From an uncultured Clostridia bacterium (GTDB lineage: Bacteria; Bacillota; Clostridia; Oscillospirales; CAG-272), in NCBI GenBank assembly GCA_946410595.1, contig CAMKAU010000010.1, positions 1 through 41,259 on the forward strand: a stretch of DNA of 41,259 nucleotides, read 5' to 3'. How positions within the stretch are numbered: position 1 is the stretch's first letter; each line of letters opens with the position of its first letter. The notes under the pieces were generated by a model. The model did not search any database, was not told the DNA's origin, and saw only the letters and a list, made by a program, of their open reading frames with translations. This document shows positions 7,957-18,069 of this stretch, piece after piece. Made by a program: the position numbers and the translations under genes.

Positions 7957-9540
7957 TTATTTTCCGCTGTCTCCGTAGTTGGCGAGAACGCGGGCGGAAG
8001 GATCGTTCACGTTGCAGCCCTCCCAGGACCGGTTGGGCATCCAGAAATCCGTTACCATCTCCGACTGGCCGGGGTAATACCGCTCGAAGATCTCGCGGTA
8101 AAGCAGCGATTCTTTGGTAAACGGCGTTGCGTGGGCGTAGCGAAGACGCTTTTCTTCAAACTCTTCGTCGGTGTAGCGGCTCTCGGCGTACGCCTTGAGA
8201 TCGTCCACCATCGAATGACCGACCGCGTCGGAAAACGCCGCCTTCTCGCGCCAGAGGATCCCGTCCGGCAGGTAGCCGAGCCCCTCGAACGCCCGGCGGA
8301 GCAGGTATTTGCCCTTGCCGTAGCGGTTGAGCTTTATCTCCGGGTCAAGACTCATTACGTAGGAAACGAAGTCCAGATCCCCGAAGGGCACGCGCGCCTC
8401 GAGCGAGTTGACCGAAATGCAGCGGTCGGCGCGGAGCACGTCGTACATATGCAGCTCGCGCACGCGCTTTTCCGCTTCCTTCTGGAACGCTTCGGCGGAG
8501 GGGGCGAAGTCGGTATATTTGTATCCGAACAGCTCGTCGGAGATCTCGCCGGTCAGCAGCACGCGGATATCGGTCGTCTCACGGATCGCCTTGCAGACGA
8601 GGTACATCCCCATCGACGCGCGGACCGTCGTGATGTCGTAGGTGCCGAGCAGACGCACCACCGTTTCCAGCGAGGAGATCACCTCCTCCGGCGTCATATA
8701 CACCTCGGTATGCTCCGCGCCGATGAAATCGGCGACCTGCCGGGCGTATTTGAGGTCGATGGCGTCCCCGCTCATGCCGATCGCAAAGGTGCGGATCGGC
8801 TTTTCGCTCTTTTTCGCGGCGATCGCGCAGACAAGCGAGGAGTCGAGCCCGCCGGAGAGGAGGAAGCCCACCTTTGCGTCGGAGACCAGCCGTTTTTTTA
8901 CACCTGCGATCAACTTTTCGCGGATCTTCCGGCAGGCCGTGTCCAGCCCGTCGCGGCAGACGCGGTCCGCCTTTGCCGTATCGCGATAGCAAACGAACGC
9001 GCCGCCTTTGTAATAGTGTCCCGGCGGGAACGGCATGATCTTTTTAGCGAGGCCGACGAGGTTTTTCGGCTCGCTTGCGAACAGGATGACCCCCTTTTCG
9101 TCGTACCCGTAATAGAGCGGGCGGATCCCGATGGGGTCGCGCGCGGCGATAAACTCGTCTGTTCTGCCGTCGTAGATCACGCAGGCGAACTCCGCGTCGA
9201 GCCGGGCGAACAGCTCTGTCCCGTACTCGAAATACATCGGCAGCAGGATCTCGCAGTCGCTGTCGCTCGAGAAGGAATACCCCTTCCCTTTCAGGCGCTC
9301 CCGCTCCCGCTCGAACCCGTAGAGCTCCCCGTTACAAACGGCATAGCAGCCGTTCAGAGAGAACGGCTGCATCCCGGAAGGCGTGAGCCCCATGATCGAA
9401 AGGCGGTGAAAGGCGAGGAGCCCCTCGCCGGTCCGCACGACCCGGCTGTCGTCCGGGCCGCGCGATTTGGTCTCGGCAAACCCTATTTCAAACGCGGCGC
9501 GGTCGGAAACGGCGCCGCAATATCCGAAAATCGAACACAT
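7957..9540 (-). CDS. asnB: Asparagine synthetase (glutamine-hydrolysing)
   Basis: Start set at MCSIFGYCG; FLLSGGLDSSLV, SLEARVPFGDLDFV. Confidence 0.93.
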   Translation of the reverse strand: MCSIFGYCGAVSDRAAFEIGFAETKSRGPDDSRVVRTGEGLLAFHRLSIMGLTPSGMQPFSLNGCYAVCNGELYGFERERERLKGKGYSFSSDSDCEILLPMYFEYGTELFARLDAEFACVIYDGRTDEFIAARDPIGIRPLYYGYDEKGVILFASEPKNLVGLAKKIMPFPPGHYYKGGAFVCYRDTAKADRVCRDGLDTACRKIREKLIAGVKKRLVSDAKVGFLLSGGLDSSLVCAIAAKKSEKPIRTFAIGMSGDAIDLKYARQVADFIGAEHTEVYMTPEEVISSLETVVRLLGTYDITTVRASMGMYLVCKAIRETTDIRVLLTGEISDELFGYKYTDFAPSAEAFQKEAEKRVRELHMYDVLRADRCISVNSLEARVPFGDLDFVSYVMSLDPEIKLNRYGKGKYLLRRAFEGLGYLPDGILWREKAAFSDAVGHSMVDDLKAYAESRYTDEEFEEKRLRYAHATPFTKESLLYREIFERYYPGQSEMVTDFWMPNRSWEGCNVNDPSARVLANYGDSGK

Positions 9541-9550
9541 CGTCTTGTTC

Positions 9551-11314
9551 CTATTCCACGTCCTGCAGGGCGTCGTACCCTTCCTCCCCGGTGCGGACCT
9601 TGACCACGTTCTCCACGTCGTAAACAAAGATCTTCCCGTCGCCGATATGGCCGGTGTAGAGGACCTTTTTCGCCGTTTCGATGACGTGCCGGACCGGGAC
9701 CTTGCTTACCACGATGTCCACCTGGATCTTCGGGAGCAGATTGACCTCCACCGCGACACCGCGGTAGTATTCCGGCTGTCCCTTCTGCGCGCCGCAGCCG
9801 AGCACGTGGGAGACGGTCATCCCCGTGATCCCGATCTCCATCATGGCGTTTTTCAGCGCCTCAAAGCGCTGTTCCTTGCAGATGATCTCGATCTTCGTGA
9901 ACTTCGGCCGGCCTTCCTCGAACGCCGGAACTTTTTTCACGGGGATCGCCTCCGCGACCGGCGTGTCGCCGCTGACCGCGACGGCGTTTTCATATCCGTA
10001 ATCCAGACTTTCCACCGCCGGGACGAAATCGGCGTAGGCGCTCGGGAGACCGTGCTCGGTCTTATCGAGCCCCTTGATCTCCTCCTCGGTCGATACGCGA
10101 AGCCCGACCGTCTTTTTGAGAACAAAGAAGGTCACGATCATCATCACGGCCGTCCAGGCAAGGATCGCCGCGATCCCCAGAAGCTGAACGCCGAGCAGCC
10201 GGAAGCTGCCGGTATAGAAAAGACCGCTCTCCCCCGCCGGAGCGGAGGGGTTGGCAAGCAGACCGACGGCGACCGTGCCCCACACGCCGTTGGCGAGATG
10301 CACGCCCACCGCGCCGACCGGGTCGTCGATATGCAGTTTGAGATCCAGACATTCCACGACGAACACGACGAGAAACCCGGAAACGGCGCCGACGACCGCC
10401 GAACCGAGGGCGTCCAGCGCGTCGCACCCCGCGGTGATCCCGACCAGGCCCGCGAGGGAGGCGTTGAGGCACATGGAAACGTCCGGCTTCCCGTTTTTGA
10501 TCCAGGTAAAGATCATCGTCGTGCAGGTGGCGACCGCCGGCGCGACCGTCGTCGTAACGAAGATCGAGGCGAGGGAGCTGCCGTCCCACGCGGCGGCGCC
10601 GTTGAAGCCGTACCAGCCGAACCAGAGGATAAAGCAGCCGAGCGCGCCGAGCGTGACGGAGTGCCCCGGGATCGCGTTGACCTTTTTGACCTTCCCGGCG
10701 CCGTCTTTCGCGTACTTGCCGAGGCGGGGGCCGACCATGATCGCGCCGATCAGCGCGGTGATCCCGCCGACCGAGTGGATGGCGGCGGAGCCGGCAAAGT
10801 CGTGGAAGCCGAGTCTGACAAGCCACCCCGCTTCATTCCAGACCCAGCCCGCCTCGATCGGATACACGAACAGCGAGATCACGCCGGAATAGATACAGTA
10901 GGAAAGGAACTTCGTGCGCTCCGCCATCGCGCCGGAAACGATCGTGGCGGCGGTCGCGCAGAAGACGAGATTGAAAACGAACGACGGCGCGCCGCCGCTC
11001 TCAAGAAAACCGCCGAAGTCGGTCAGGATCTTCAGATTCGGGACGCCGACGACGCCGAGGACGTAATCCTCCGCCATCATCAGCGAAAAGCCGAGGAGAA
11101 CGAACACCACCGTCCCGATGCAGAAATCCATCAGGTTTTTCATGATGATATTGCCGGCGTTTTTGGCGCGGGTAAAGCCGGTTTCCACCATCGCAAAGCC
11201 GGCCTGCATAAAGAAGACGAGCGCCGCTCCGATCAGAAACCAGACGCCGAACACTTCCTTTTGCGCCGCTTCTGCTGCCAGTTTTGTTATTTCTTCCGCC
11301 AACACGGCGATCAC
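9551..11314 (-). CDS. amt: Ammonium transporter fused to C-terminal P-II (GlnB/GlnK-type) domain
   Basis: 587 aa; Amt motifs (GAALVFFMQAGFAMVETGF, HDFAGSAAIHSVGG) then P-II domain TKIEIICKEQRFEALKNAMMEIGITGMTVSHVLGCG. Confidence 0.93.
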   Translation of the reverse strand: MIAVLAEEITKLAAEAAQKEVFGVWFLIGAALVFFMQAGFAMVETGFTRAKNAGNIIMKNLMDFCIGTVVFVLLGFSLMMAEDYVLGVVGVPNLKILTDFGGFLESGGAPSFVFNLVFCATAATIVSGAMAERTKFLSYCIYSGVISLFVYPIEAGWVWNEAGWLVRLGFHDFAGSAAIHSVGGITALIGAIMVGPRLGKYAKDGAGKVKKVNAIPGHSVTLGALGCFILWFGWYGFNGAAAWDGSSLASIFVTTTVAPAVATCTTMIFTWIKNGKPDVSMCLNASLAGLVGITAGCDALDALGSAVVGAVSGFLVVFVVECLDLKLHIDDPVGAVGVHLANGVWGTVAVGLLANPSAPAGESGLFYTGSFRLLGVQLLGIAAILAWTAVMMIVTFFVLKKTVGLRVSTEEEIKGLDKTEHGLPSAYADFVPAVESLDYGYENAVAVSGDTPVAEAIPVKKVPAFEEGRPKFTKIEIICKEQRFEALKNAMMEIGITGMTVSHVLGCGAQKGQPEYYRGVAVEVNLLPKIQVDIVVSKVPVRHVIETAKKVLYTGHIGDGKIFVYDVENVVKVRTGEEGYDALQDVE

Positions 11315-11323
11315 CTCACTTTT

Positions 11324-13420
11324 TTATCTGACGCTGAAGAGAATATCCCCGTAGGTCGGGAACGGCCAGTAATCTTTTGCCGTGACCGTTTCCGCCTCGT
11401 CGCAGGCCACGCGCAGCTCGCACATAGCGGGCAGGACCTTATCGCGGATCATCGCGGACTCGGAGACGATATCCTCCGCGCCGCGCAGCTCGATCTCCGC
11501 CTTCTGCAGTTCGTCCACCCGGACGAAGATCCGGTCGGTCAGCTCGGACAGCTTTTTCACCAGTCCCGTTTCGTAGGCGCAGGGGACGGACGGGTCGATC
11601 GCCTTTTTGGCCGCGGCGTTGCGCGCCAGATCCGCCGCAAACCGTTCCACGGCGGGCGCGATCAGGGTCTTGGCCATTTCCGCCATCGTGCTCGCCTCGA
11701 TGGTGACCGTTTTGCAGTAGTTTTCCAGCATGATCTCGCAGCGGGAGCGCAGCTCGTCCACGGTAAACACCTTGTGCGCGGTGAGCATATCCACGTTCTT
11801 TTTATCCAGCAGATGCGGCATGCAGTCGGCGGTGGTGCGGTAGTTGAGAAGCCCGCGCACCTCGGTCGCCTCTTTGATCCACGCGTCGTCGTAGCCGTTG
11901 CCGTTGAAGATGATCCGCTTGTGGTCCCGGATCGTCTTTTTGATCATCTCATGCAGCGCCGTTTCAAAGTCAGACGCGCCCTCCAGCCGGTCGGCGTACA
12001 CCTTCAGGCTCTCCGCCACGGCGGCGTTGAGCATAATGTTCGCGCAGGCGATGGAGTTCGAGGAGCCGAGCATCCGGAACTCGAACTTGTTGCCGGTAAA
12101 GGCGAACGGCGAGGTGCGGTTGCGGTCGGTCGTGTCGCGGTTGAACTTCGGCAGGACATCCACGCCGAGCTTCATCTGCGTCTTTTGCGCGCCGTGATAC
12201 GGCTTGTCGTTCTCGATCGCCTCGAGCACCGCGTTCAGCTCGTCGCCGAGGAAGATCGAGATCACCGCCGGCGGCGCCTCGTTTGCGCCGAGGCGGTGGT
12301 CGTTGCCCGCCGTGGCGACGGAGATACGCAGAAGATCCTGATAGTCGTCCACCGCCTTGATCACGGCGCAGAGGAAGAGCAGGAACTGGGCGTTTTCGTA
12401 GGGCGTATCGCCGGGAGAGAGCAGGTTCTGCCCCTCGTCGGTCGAGATCGACCAGTTGTTGTGCTTGCCGGAGCCGTTGACGCCGGCAAAGGGCTTTTCG
12501 TGGAGCAGACAGACCAGACCGTGTCTCGCGGCGACCTTTTGCATGATCTCCATCGTCAGCTGGTTCTGGTCGGTCGCCAGGTTGGTGGTCGTATAGATCG
12601 GCGCCAGCTCGTGCTGGGCGGGCGCGACCTCGTTGTGCTCGGTCTTCGCCATGATCCCGAGCTTCCAGAGCTCCTCGTTGAGCTCCTCCATAAAGGCGGC
12701 GACCTTCGGCTTGATCGCGCCGAAGTAGTGGTCGTCCATCTCCTGACCCTTCGGCGGCTTCGAGCCGAAGAGCGTACGGCCGCAGAAGCGCAGGTCGGGA
12801 CGGGCGTCGTACATTTCTTTGGTAATGAGGAAATACTCCTGCTCCGGTCCGACGGAGGAAACGACCCGTTTGACCGTATCGCTGCCGAAGAGACGGAGAA
12901 CGCGCAGCGCCTGCCGGTTCAGCGCTTCCATCGAGCGCAGCAGGGGCGTCTTTTTATCGAGCGCGTGCCCGCCGTAGGAGCAGAACGCGGTGGGGATGCA
13001 CAGGGTTTTGCCTTTGATGAACGCGTAGGACGTCGGATCCCACGCCGTATATCCTCTCGCCTCGAAGGTGGCGCGCAGGCCGCCGGAGGGGAAGGAGGAG
13101 GCGTCCGGCTCGCCCTTGATCAGCTCCTTGCCGGAAAACTCCATGATCACGCCGCCGTCCGGCGAGGGGGCGATAAAGCTGTCGTGCTTTTCCGCCGTGA
13201 TCCCGGTCAGCGGCTGGAACCAGTGGGTAAAATGGGTGGCGCCCTTCGAGACCGCCCAGTCCCGCATCGCGGAAGCGACCGCGTCCGCAACGCCCGGATC
13301 CAGACCGGCCCCCTCGTCGATCGTGTGCCGCAAAGAGGCGTAAACCTTGGCTGAAAGAGTCGCTTTCATCACTCTGTCGTCGAACACCATGCTCCCGAAC
13401 GTTTCCGTTACCGTTTTCAT
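11324..13420 (-). CDS. glnN: Type III glutamine synthetase
   Basis: 698 aa; [29 protein letters not shown]. Confidence 0.95.
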   Translation of the reverse strand: MKTVTETFGSMVFDDRVMKATLSAKVYASLRHTIDEGAGLDPGVADAVASAMRDWAVSKGATHFTHWFQPLTGITAEKHDSFIAPSPDGGVIMEFSGKELIKGEPDASSFPSGGLRATFEARGYTAWDPTSYAFIKGKTLCIPTAFCSYGGHALDKKTPLLRSMEALNRQALRVLRLFGSDTVKRVVSSVGPEQEYFLITKEMYDARPDLRFCGRTLFGSKPPKGQEMDDHYFGAIKPKVAAFMEELNEELWKLGIMAKTEHNEVAPAQHELAPIYTTTNLATDQNQLTMEIMQKVAARHGLVCLLHEKPFAGVNGSGKHNNWSISTDEGQNLLSPGDTPYENAQFLLFLCAVIKAVDDYQDLLRISVATAGNDHRLGANEAPPAVISIFLGDELNAVLEAIENDKPYHGAQKTQMKLGVDVLPKFNRDTTDRNRTSPFAFTGNKFEFRMLGSSNSIACANIMLNAAVAESLKVYADRLEGASDFETALHEMIKKTIRDHKRIIFNGNGYDDAWIKEATEVRGLLNYRTTADCMPHLLDKKNVDMLTAHKVFTVDELRSRCEIMLENYCKTVTIEASTMAEMAKTLIAPAVERFAADLARNAAAKKAIDPSVPCAYETGLVKKLSELTDRIFVRVDELQKAEIELRGAEDIVSESAMIRDKVLPAMCELRVACDEAETVTAKDYWPFPTYGDILFSVR

Positions 13421-13523
13421 AACCGATCTCCTTTTCTTTCTTCTCGGGGCGGGCGCCGCCGGTAAATGACGGAAAAGACGGCGCCGCCTTCATTTTTTGA
13501 ACTGTTTTGAAATGCCGGAAAAC

Positions 13524-13560
13524 AAAAAATGCGCCTCTGATCCCGCAGGATCAAAGACGC
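13524..13560 (-). terminator. Intrinsic terminator (attenuator) in the glnN leader
   Basis: Minus strand GCGTCTTTGATCC-TGC-GGGATCAGAGGCGC-ATTTTTT, about 13-bp stem. Confidence 0.85.
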
Positions 13561-13572
13561 CTTTGCCTTTAA
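13551..13572 (-). promoter_or_regulatory. ANTAR-type hexaloop hairpin overlapping the glnN leader terminator
   Basis: Minus strand (TT)AAAGGC-[AAAGGC]-GTCTTT(GA); loop has A1 and G4. Confidence 0.65.
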
Positions 13573-13580
13573 CGCTCCCC

Positions 13581-13609
13581 ATTATAGACCCGCCTTTCCG
13601 GTTTGTCAA
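13581..13609 (-). promoter_or_regulatory. Consensus promoter for glnN-amt-asnB
   Basis: Minus strand TTGACA, 17 nt, TATAAT. Confidence 0.85.
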
Positions 13610-13673
13610 GACCTTTTTTGCAATTTTTTCGAAAAAATCCTGCGCCGCCCGCGCTTTATTTTTCCGTTTCCTA

Positions 13674-13702
13674 TTGACAGAGGCGTTTCCCCGCTGTATA
13701 CT
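13674..13702 (+). promoter_or_regulatory. Consensus promoter for the split glutamate synthase operon
   Basis: TTGACA, 17 nt, TATACT. Confidence 0.85.
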
Positions 13703-13709
13703 GTCGTCA

Positions 13710-13727
13710 ATGAGCAAAGGCGTTCAT
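13710..13727 (+). promoter_or_regulatory. ANTAR-type hexaloop hairpin overlapping the plus-strand leader terminator
   Basis: ATGAGC-[AAAGGC]-GTTCAT; loop identical to the glnN leader loop. Confidence 0.65.
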
Positions 13728-13777
13728 GCGGGCCGCGGAGAAATCCGCGGCCCGCGTGAGCGCCTTTTGCGTTTTTT
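13714..13777 (+). terminator. Intrinsic terminator (attenuator) in the glutamate synthase leader
   Basis: GCAAAGGCGTTCATGCGGGCCGCGGA-GAAA-TCCGCGGCCCGCGTGAGCGCCTTTTGC-GTTTTTT. Confidence 0.88.
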
Positions 13778-13797
13778 CCGAGAAAGGGGAAACCGAT

Positions 13798-14892
13798 ATG
13801 CAAAAGGAAGGAAAGGTCAGGATCCCGTCCGGCTGCGCGATCGCGGCGATCATCTCCCGGGAAGGGCGGCGCATGACGGGCGAGAAGATCATCGAAGCGA
13901 TGAAGCCGATGCGCGAACGCTCCAACGGTCTCGGCGGCGGCTTTGCCGGGTACGGGATCTATCCGGAATACAAGGATTTTTACGCGCTGCATCTCTTTTT
14001 TGACTGCCGCGATACCCGCAAACGCTGCGAGGCGTTCCTCAAAGACTCGTTTGAGATCGTAAAAGGAGAGCGGATCCCGACGCGGAAAATGCCCGAAATC
14101 ACCGACGAGCCGTCCATCTGGCGGTATTTCGTCGCGCCGCTGCGCTCGGTCCTCTCCGATCTGCAGGTGGACGAAAAGGAGTTCGTCGCCCGCACGGTGA
14201 TGAAGATCAATACCGCCATGGAGGGCGCCTACGTCTTTTCCAGCGGGAAAAACATGGGCACGTTCAAGGCGGTCGGCTTTCCCGAGGACGTCGGCCGCTT
14301 CTACCGGCTGGACGAATACGAGGGGTACAGCTGGACGGCGCACGGCCGCTACCCGACCAACACCCCCGGCTGGTGGGGCGGGGCTCATCCCTTTACCCTG
14401 CTCGACTACTCGGTCGTCCACAACGGCGAGATCTCCTCTTACGACGCCAACCGCCGTTTTATCGAGATGTTCGGATACAAATGCACGCTGCAGACCGATA
14501 CCGAGGTGATCACCTACATCCTCGACTATCTGCTCCGCCGGCAGGGTCTGACGCTGACCGAAGCGGCAAACGTGATCGCCGCGCCGTTCTGGAGTACGAT
14601 CGAACGGATGCCGGACGGCTACGAAAAGGAAAAGCTGCGGTACCTCCGCACCGTCTTCCCGAGCTTGCTCGTGACCGGGCCGTTTTCCATCGTGCTCGGC
14701 TTTGACGGCGGGCTGATGGCGCTGAACGACCGGCTGAAGCTCCGGTCGATGGTGGTCGCCGAAAAGGAGGACCGCGTGCTGATCGCCAGCGAGGAGGCGG
14801 CGATCCGCGCCATGGAGCCGGACGCCGAGAATATCTGGGCCCCGTCCGGCGGGGAGCCGGTCGTCGTAACGGTAAAGGAGGGAGCGTTCTGA
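13798..14892 (+). CDS. Class II glutamine amidotransferase subunit of split glutamate synthase (GltB N-domain/GlxB-like)
   Basis: Start at MQKEGKVRIPSGCAIAAIISREG; HGRYPTNTPGWWGGAHPFTLLDYSVVHNGEISSY. Confidence 0.88.
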   Translation: MQKEGKVRIPSGCAIAAIISREGRRMTGEKIIEAMKPMRERSNGLGGGFAGYGIYPEYKDFYALHLFFDCRDTRKRCEAFLKDSFEIVKGERIPTRKMPEITDEPSIWRYFVAPLRSVLSDLQVDEKEFVARTVMKINTAMEGAYVFSSGKNMGTFKAVGFPEDVGRFYRLDEYEGYSWTAHGRYPTNTPGWWGGAHPFTLLDYSVVHNGEISSYDANRRFIEMFGYKCTLQTDTEVITYILDYLLRRQGLTLTEAANVIAAPFWSTIERMPDGYEKEKLRYLRTVFPSLLVTGPFSIVLGFDGGLMALNDRLKLRSMVVAEKEDRVLIASEEAAIRAMEPDAENIWAPSGGEPVVVTVKEGAF

Positions 14893-16397
14893 TGGGAGTG
14901 GAATATCTCTATCCCGAGTTTGAAGTGGTCCGCAACCCGGACCGATGCATCGCCTGCCGCGTGTGCGAGAGGCAATGCGCAAACGAAGTGCACGCGTACA
15001 GCGCCGAGCGCGGCGTGATGATAAGCGACGAAACGAAATGCGTCGACTGCCAGCGCTGCGTCTCGCTCTGCCCGACGCGAGCGCTGAAGATCGTGAAAAG
15101 CGACTGCGCCCTGCGCGAAAACGCGAACTGGAAAAACGAAACGGTCAAAGAGATCTATAAGCAGGCGAACAGCGGCGGGGTCCTGCTCTCCTCCATGGGA
15201 AACCCGAAGCCGCTGCCGGTCTACTGGGACAAGATCCTCATCAACGCGTCCCAGGTCACAAACCCGCCGATCGACCCGCTCCGGGAGCCGATGGAAACGA
15301 AGGTCTTCCTCGGCAAAAAGCCGGACGCCGTCGTCCGCGGCGAAGACGGCGGGATCGACTGCCGGCTGGAGCCGCAGATCGAGCTCTCCATGCCCGTGAT
15401 GTTCTCGGCGATGAGCTACGGCTCGATCAGTTATAACGCGCACGCCTCGCTCGCCCGCGCCGCGACGGAGCTCGGCATTCTCTACAACACCGGCGAGGGC
15501 GGGCTGCACGAGGACTTCTACCGGTACGGAAAAAACACGATCGTGCAGGTCGCCTCCGGGCGCTTCGGCGTGCACGAGGACTATCTGAACGCCGGCGCCG
15601 CCATCGAGATCAAGATGGGTCAGGGCGCAAAGCCGGGTATCGGCGGGCACCTCCCCGGCGCAAAGATCGTGGGCGACGTTTCCCGTACCCGGATGATCCC
15701 CGAGGGCTCGGACGCGATCTCCCCCGCCCCGCATCACGACATCTATTCGATCGAGGATCTGCGGCAGCTCGTCTTTTCCTTAAAGGAAGCGACGGAGTAC
15801 AAAAAACCGGTGATCGTCAAGGTCGCCGCCGTGCATAATATCGCCGCCATCGCCAGCGGGATCGCCAGAAGCGGCGCCGACGTGATCGCCATCGACGGCT
15901 TCCGCGGCGGGACCGGCGCCGCGCCGACGAGGATCCGCGACAACGTGGGCATCCCGATCGAGCTGGCGCTGGCCGCCGTGGATCAGCGCCTGCGCGACGA
16001 GGGGATCCGCAACAACGTTTCTCTGGTGGTCGGCGGCTCGATCCGTTCCGCCGCCGACGCGGTGAAGGCGATCGCGCTCGGCGCGGACGCCTGCTACGTC
16101 GCCACGGCGGCGCTGCTGGCGCTCGGCTGCCATCTCTGCCGCACCTGCCAGACCGGCCGCTGCAACTGGGGGATCGCCACACAGCGCCCGGATCTGGTCA
16201 AACGGCTGAACCCGGAGATCGGCTCGCAGCGGCTTATCAATCTGCTGACCGCCTGGCGGCACGAGATCATGGAGATCATGGGCGGTATGGGGATCAACTC
16301 CGTCGAGGCGCTGCGCGGCAACCGCCTGATGCTGCGGGGCGTCGGACTGAACGAAAAAGAGCTGGAGATCCTCGGGATCTCCCACGCGGGGGAATGA
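14892..16397 (+). CDS. Ferredoxin-FMN-binding glutamate synthase central-domain protein
   Basis: 501 aa; CIACRVCERQC, CVDCQRCVSLCP, then FMN-domain motifs MSYGSISYNAH, GGTGAAPTRIRDN. Confidence 0.93.
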   Translation: MGVEYLYPEFEVVRNPDRCIACRVCERQCANEVHAYSAERGVMISDETKCVDCQRCVSLCPTRALKIVKSDCALRENANWKNETVKEIYKQANSGGVLLSSMGNPKPLPVYWDKILINASQVTNPPIDPLREPMETKVFLGKKPDAVVRGEDGGIDCRLEPQIELSMPVMFSAMSYGSISYNAHASLARAATELGILYNTGEGGLHEDFYRYGKNTIVQVASGRFGVHEDYLNAGAAIEIKMGQGAKPGIGGHLPGAKIVGDVSRTRMIPEGSDAISPAPHHDIYSIEDLRQLVFSLKEATEYKKPVIVKVAAVHNIAAIASGIARSGADVIAIDGFRGGTGAAPTRIRDNVGIPIELALAAVDQRLRDEGIRNNVSLVVGGSIRSAADAVKAIALGADACYVATAALLALGCHLCRTCQTGRCNWGIATQRPDLVKRLNPEIGSQRLINLLTAWRHEIMEIMGGMGINSVEALRGNRLMLRGVGLNEKELEILGISHAGE

Positions 16398-16401
16398 TGA
16401 G

Positions 16402-16839
16402 ATGAAACGCGTCTACGTGAAAGAAGAATGGTGCCTCGGCTGTCACCTGTGCGAATACAACTGCGCCTTCGCGAACTCCAACCTGGAAGCCATGACCTCC
16501 CTCAAGGGGAAAAAGATCTTCCCGCGGATCCACGTGGAAGGCGGCGAGCGGATCACCTTTGCCGTTTCCTGCCGCCACTGCCGCGATCCGCTCTGCGTGA
16601 AAAGCTGTATCGCCGGCGCCATCTCCAAAAAAGAGGGCGTGGTCGTGATCGACCGGCAGAAGTGCGTGGGGTGTCTGACCTGCGTGCTGGTCTGCCCCTA
16701 CGGGGCGCTCGCGCCCGGCGAGGACGGCGCCATGCAGAAATGCGAGCTCTGCCTCGGCAACGCCTGCGGCGCGCCGGCGTGCGTCACGGGCTGTCCGAAC
16801 GGCGCCATCGTCTATGAAGAAAGGAGCGAGTCCGAATGA
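16402..16839 (+). CDS. 4Fe-4S ferredoxin-type electron transfer protein
   Basis: 145 aa with multiple CxxCxxC clusters. Confidence 0.9.
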   Translation: MKRVYVKEEWCLGCHLCEYNCAFANSNLEAMTSLKGKKIFPRIHVEGGERITFAVSCRHCRDPLCVKSCIAGAISKKEGVVVIDRQKCVGCLTCVLVCPYGALAPGEDGAMQKCELCLGNACGAPACVTGCPNGAIVYEERSESE

Positions 16840-18068
16840 AACGCTACGTCATCATCGGCAACGGCACGGCGGCGGTCGGCTGTATCGAGGGGATCCGCTC
16901 GCTCGACGGCGAGGGCGGGATCACCGTGATCTCGGAGGAGGCCCGTCCCGTTTACAGCCGTCCGCTGATCTCCTACTACCTGGAAGGTAAGACCGATCTC
17001 AAACGGATGCAGTACCGCCCCGAGGGGTTCTATAAAGAAAACGGCTGCCGCGTGCTGTACGGACGGCGCGCCGTCTCCCTCGATCCGAAGGAAAAGACCG
17101 TTACCCTCGACGACGGCTCCTCCCTCCCGTACGACGCACTCTGCGTTGCCGCCGGCTCGCGGCCGTTCGTGCCGCCGTTCGAGGGACTGGAAACGGTCGA
17201 GCGGAAGTTCGGCTTTCTGACGCTTGACGACGCGCTGGCGCTGGAAGGCGCCCTGACGCCGGACGCGCGCGTCCTGATCGTCGGCGCCGGTCTGATCGGG
17301 CTGAAGTGCGCCGAGGGGATCCTTGCGCGCGTCGGCAGCGTGACGGTGTGCGACCTCGCCGACCGCGTACTCTCCAGCATCCTCGACGGGGACTCTGCCG
17401 CGCCGGTGCAGGCGCATCTGGAAAAGCGCGGGATCCGCTTTCTGCTCGGCGATACCGCCGTACGCTTTGAAGAAAACCGCGCGTATATGAAAAACGGCGG
17501 CGCGGTGGACTTTGATCTTCTCGTGCTCGCCGTCGGCGTGAAGGCGAACGCGGAGCTTGTAAAAGACGCCGGCGGCAGGGTAAACCGCGGCGTCGTGATC
17601 AACGAAAAAGGGGAAACGAGCCTGCCGGACGTTTACGCCGCGGGCGACTGCGCGGAGGGGTACGACGCTTCCCTCGGCGCAAACCGCGTCCTCGCGATCC
17701 TCCCGAACGCCTATCTGCAGGGACGGACTGCCGGCGTCAATATGGCGGGCGGCAGCGCGGCGCTTCGGAACGCGATCCCGATGAACGCGATCGGCTTTTT
17801 CGGTCTTTCCGTGATGTCCGCCGGCGTCTGCGACGGCGAAATGACAACGGAAAGGGAGGGCGGCGCGATCAAGCGTTTCTTTGTCAAAGACGGGCTACTG
17901 AAGGGCTTTATCCTCGTCGGCGCGCCGGAACGGGCGGGGATCTACACCTCGCTGATCCGGGAGCGGATCCCGCTTGACACCGTCGACTTCGAGCTGACGA
18001 AAAAAACCGCCACCAGTTTGATCTTTTCACCGGAAATCCGTAGACAAAAGTTCGGAGGCGTAGTATAA
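16836..18068 (+). CDS. FAD-dependent pyridine nucleotide-disulfide oxidoreductase
   Basis: 410 aa; IIGNGTAAVGCIEGIR, VLIVGAGLIGLKCAEG, DVYAAGDCAEG. Confidence 0.92.
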   Translation: MKRYVIIGNGTAAVGCIEGIRSLDGEGGITVISEEARPVYSRPLISYYLEGKTDLKRMQYRPEGFYKENGCRVLYGRRAVSLDPKEKTVTLDDGSSLPYDALCVAAGSRPFVPPFEGLETVERKFGFLTLDDALALEGALTPDARVLIVGAGLIGLKCAEGILARVGSVTVCDLADRVLSSILDGDSAAPVQAHLEKRGIRFLLGDTAVRFEENRAYMKNGGAVDFDLLVLAVGVKANAELVKDAGGRVNRGVVINEKGETSLPDVYAAGDCAEGYDASLGANRVLAILPNAYLQGRTAGVNMAGGSAALRNAIPMNAIGFFGLSVMSAGVCDGEMTTEREGGAIKRFFVKDGLLKGFILVGAPERAGIYTSLIRERIPLDTVDFELTKKTATSLIFSPEIRRQKFGGVV

Positions 18069-18069
18069 T

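Noticed and set aside
9467-13354. 1295 aa plus-strand ORF
   Set aside because: Antisense to asnB, amt and glnN, which have clear family motifs; low-complexity Arg/Asp/His-rich translation typical of high-GC antisense frames.
13490-13717. 75 aa minus-strand ORF in the glnN leader
   Set aside because: Crosses the promoter and terminator hairpin; no credible ribosome site or family.
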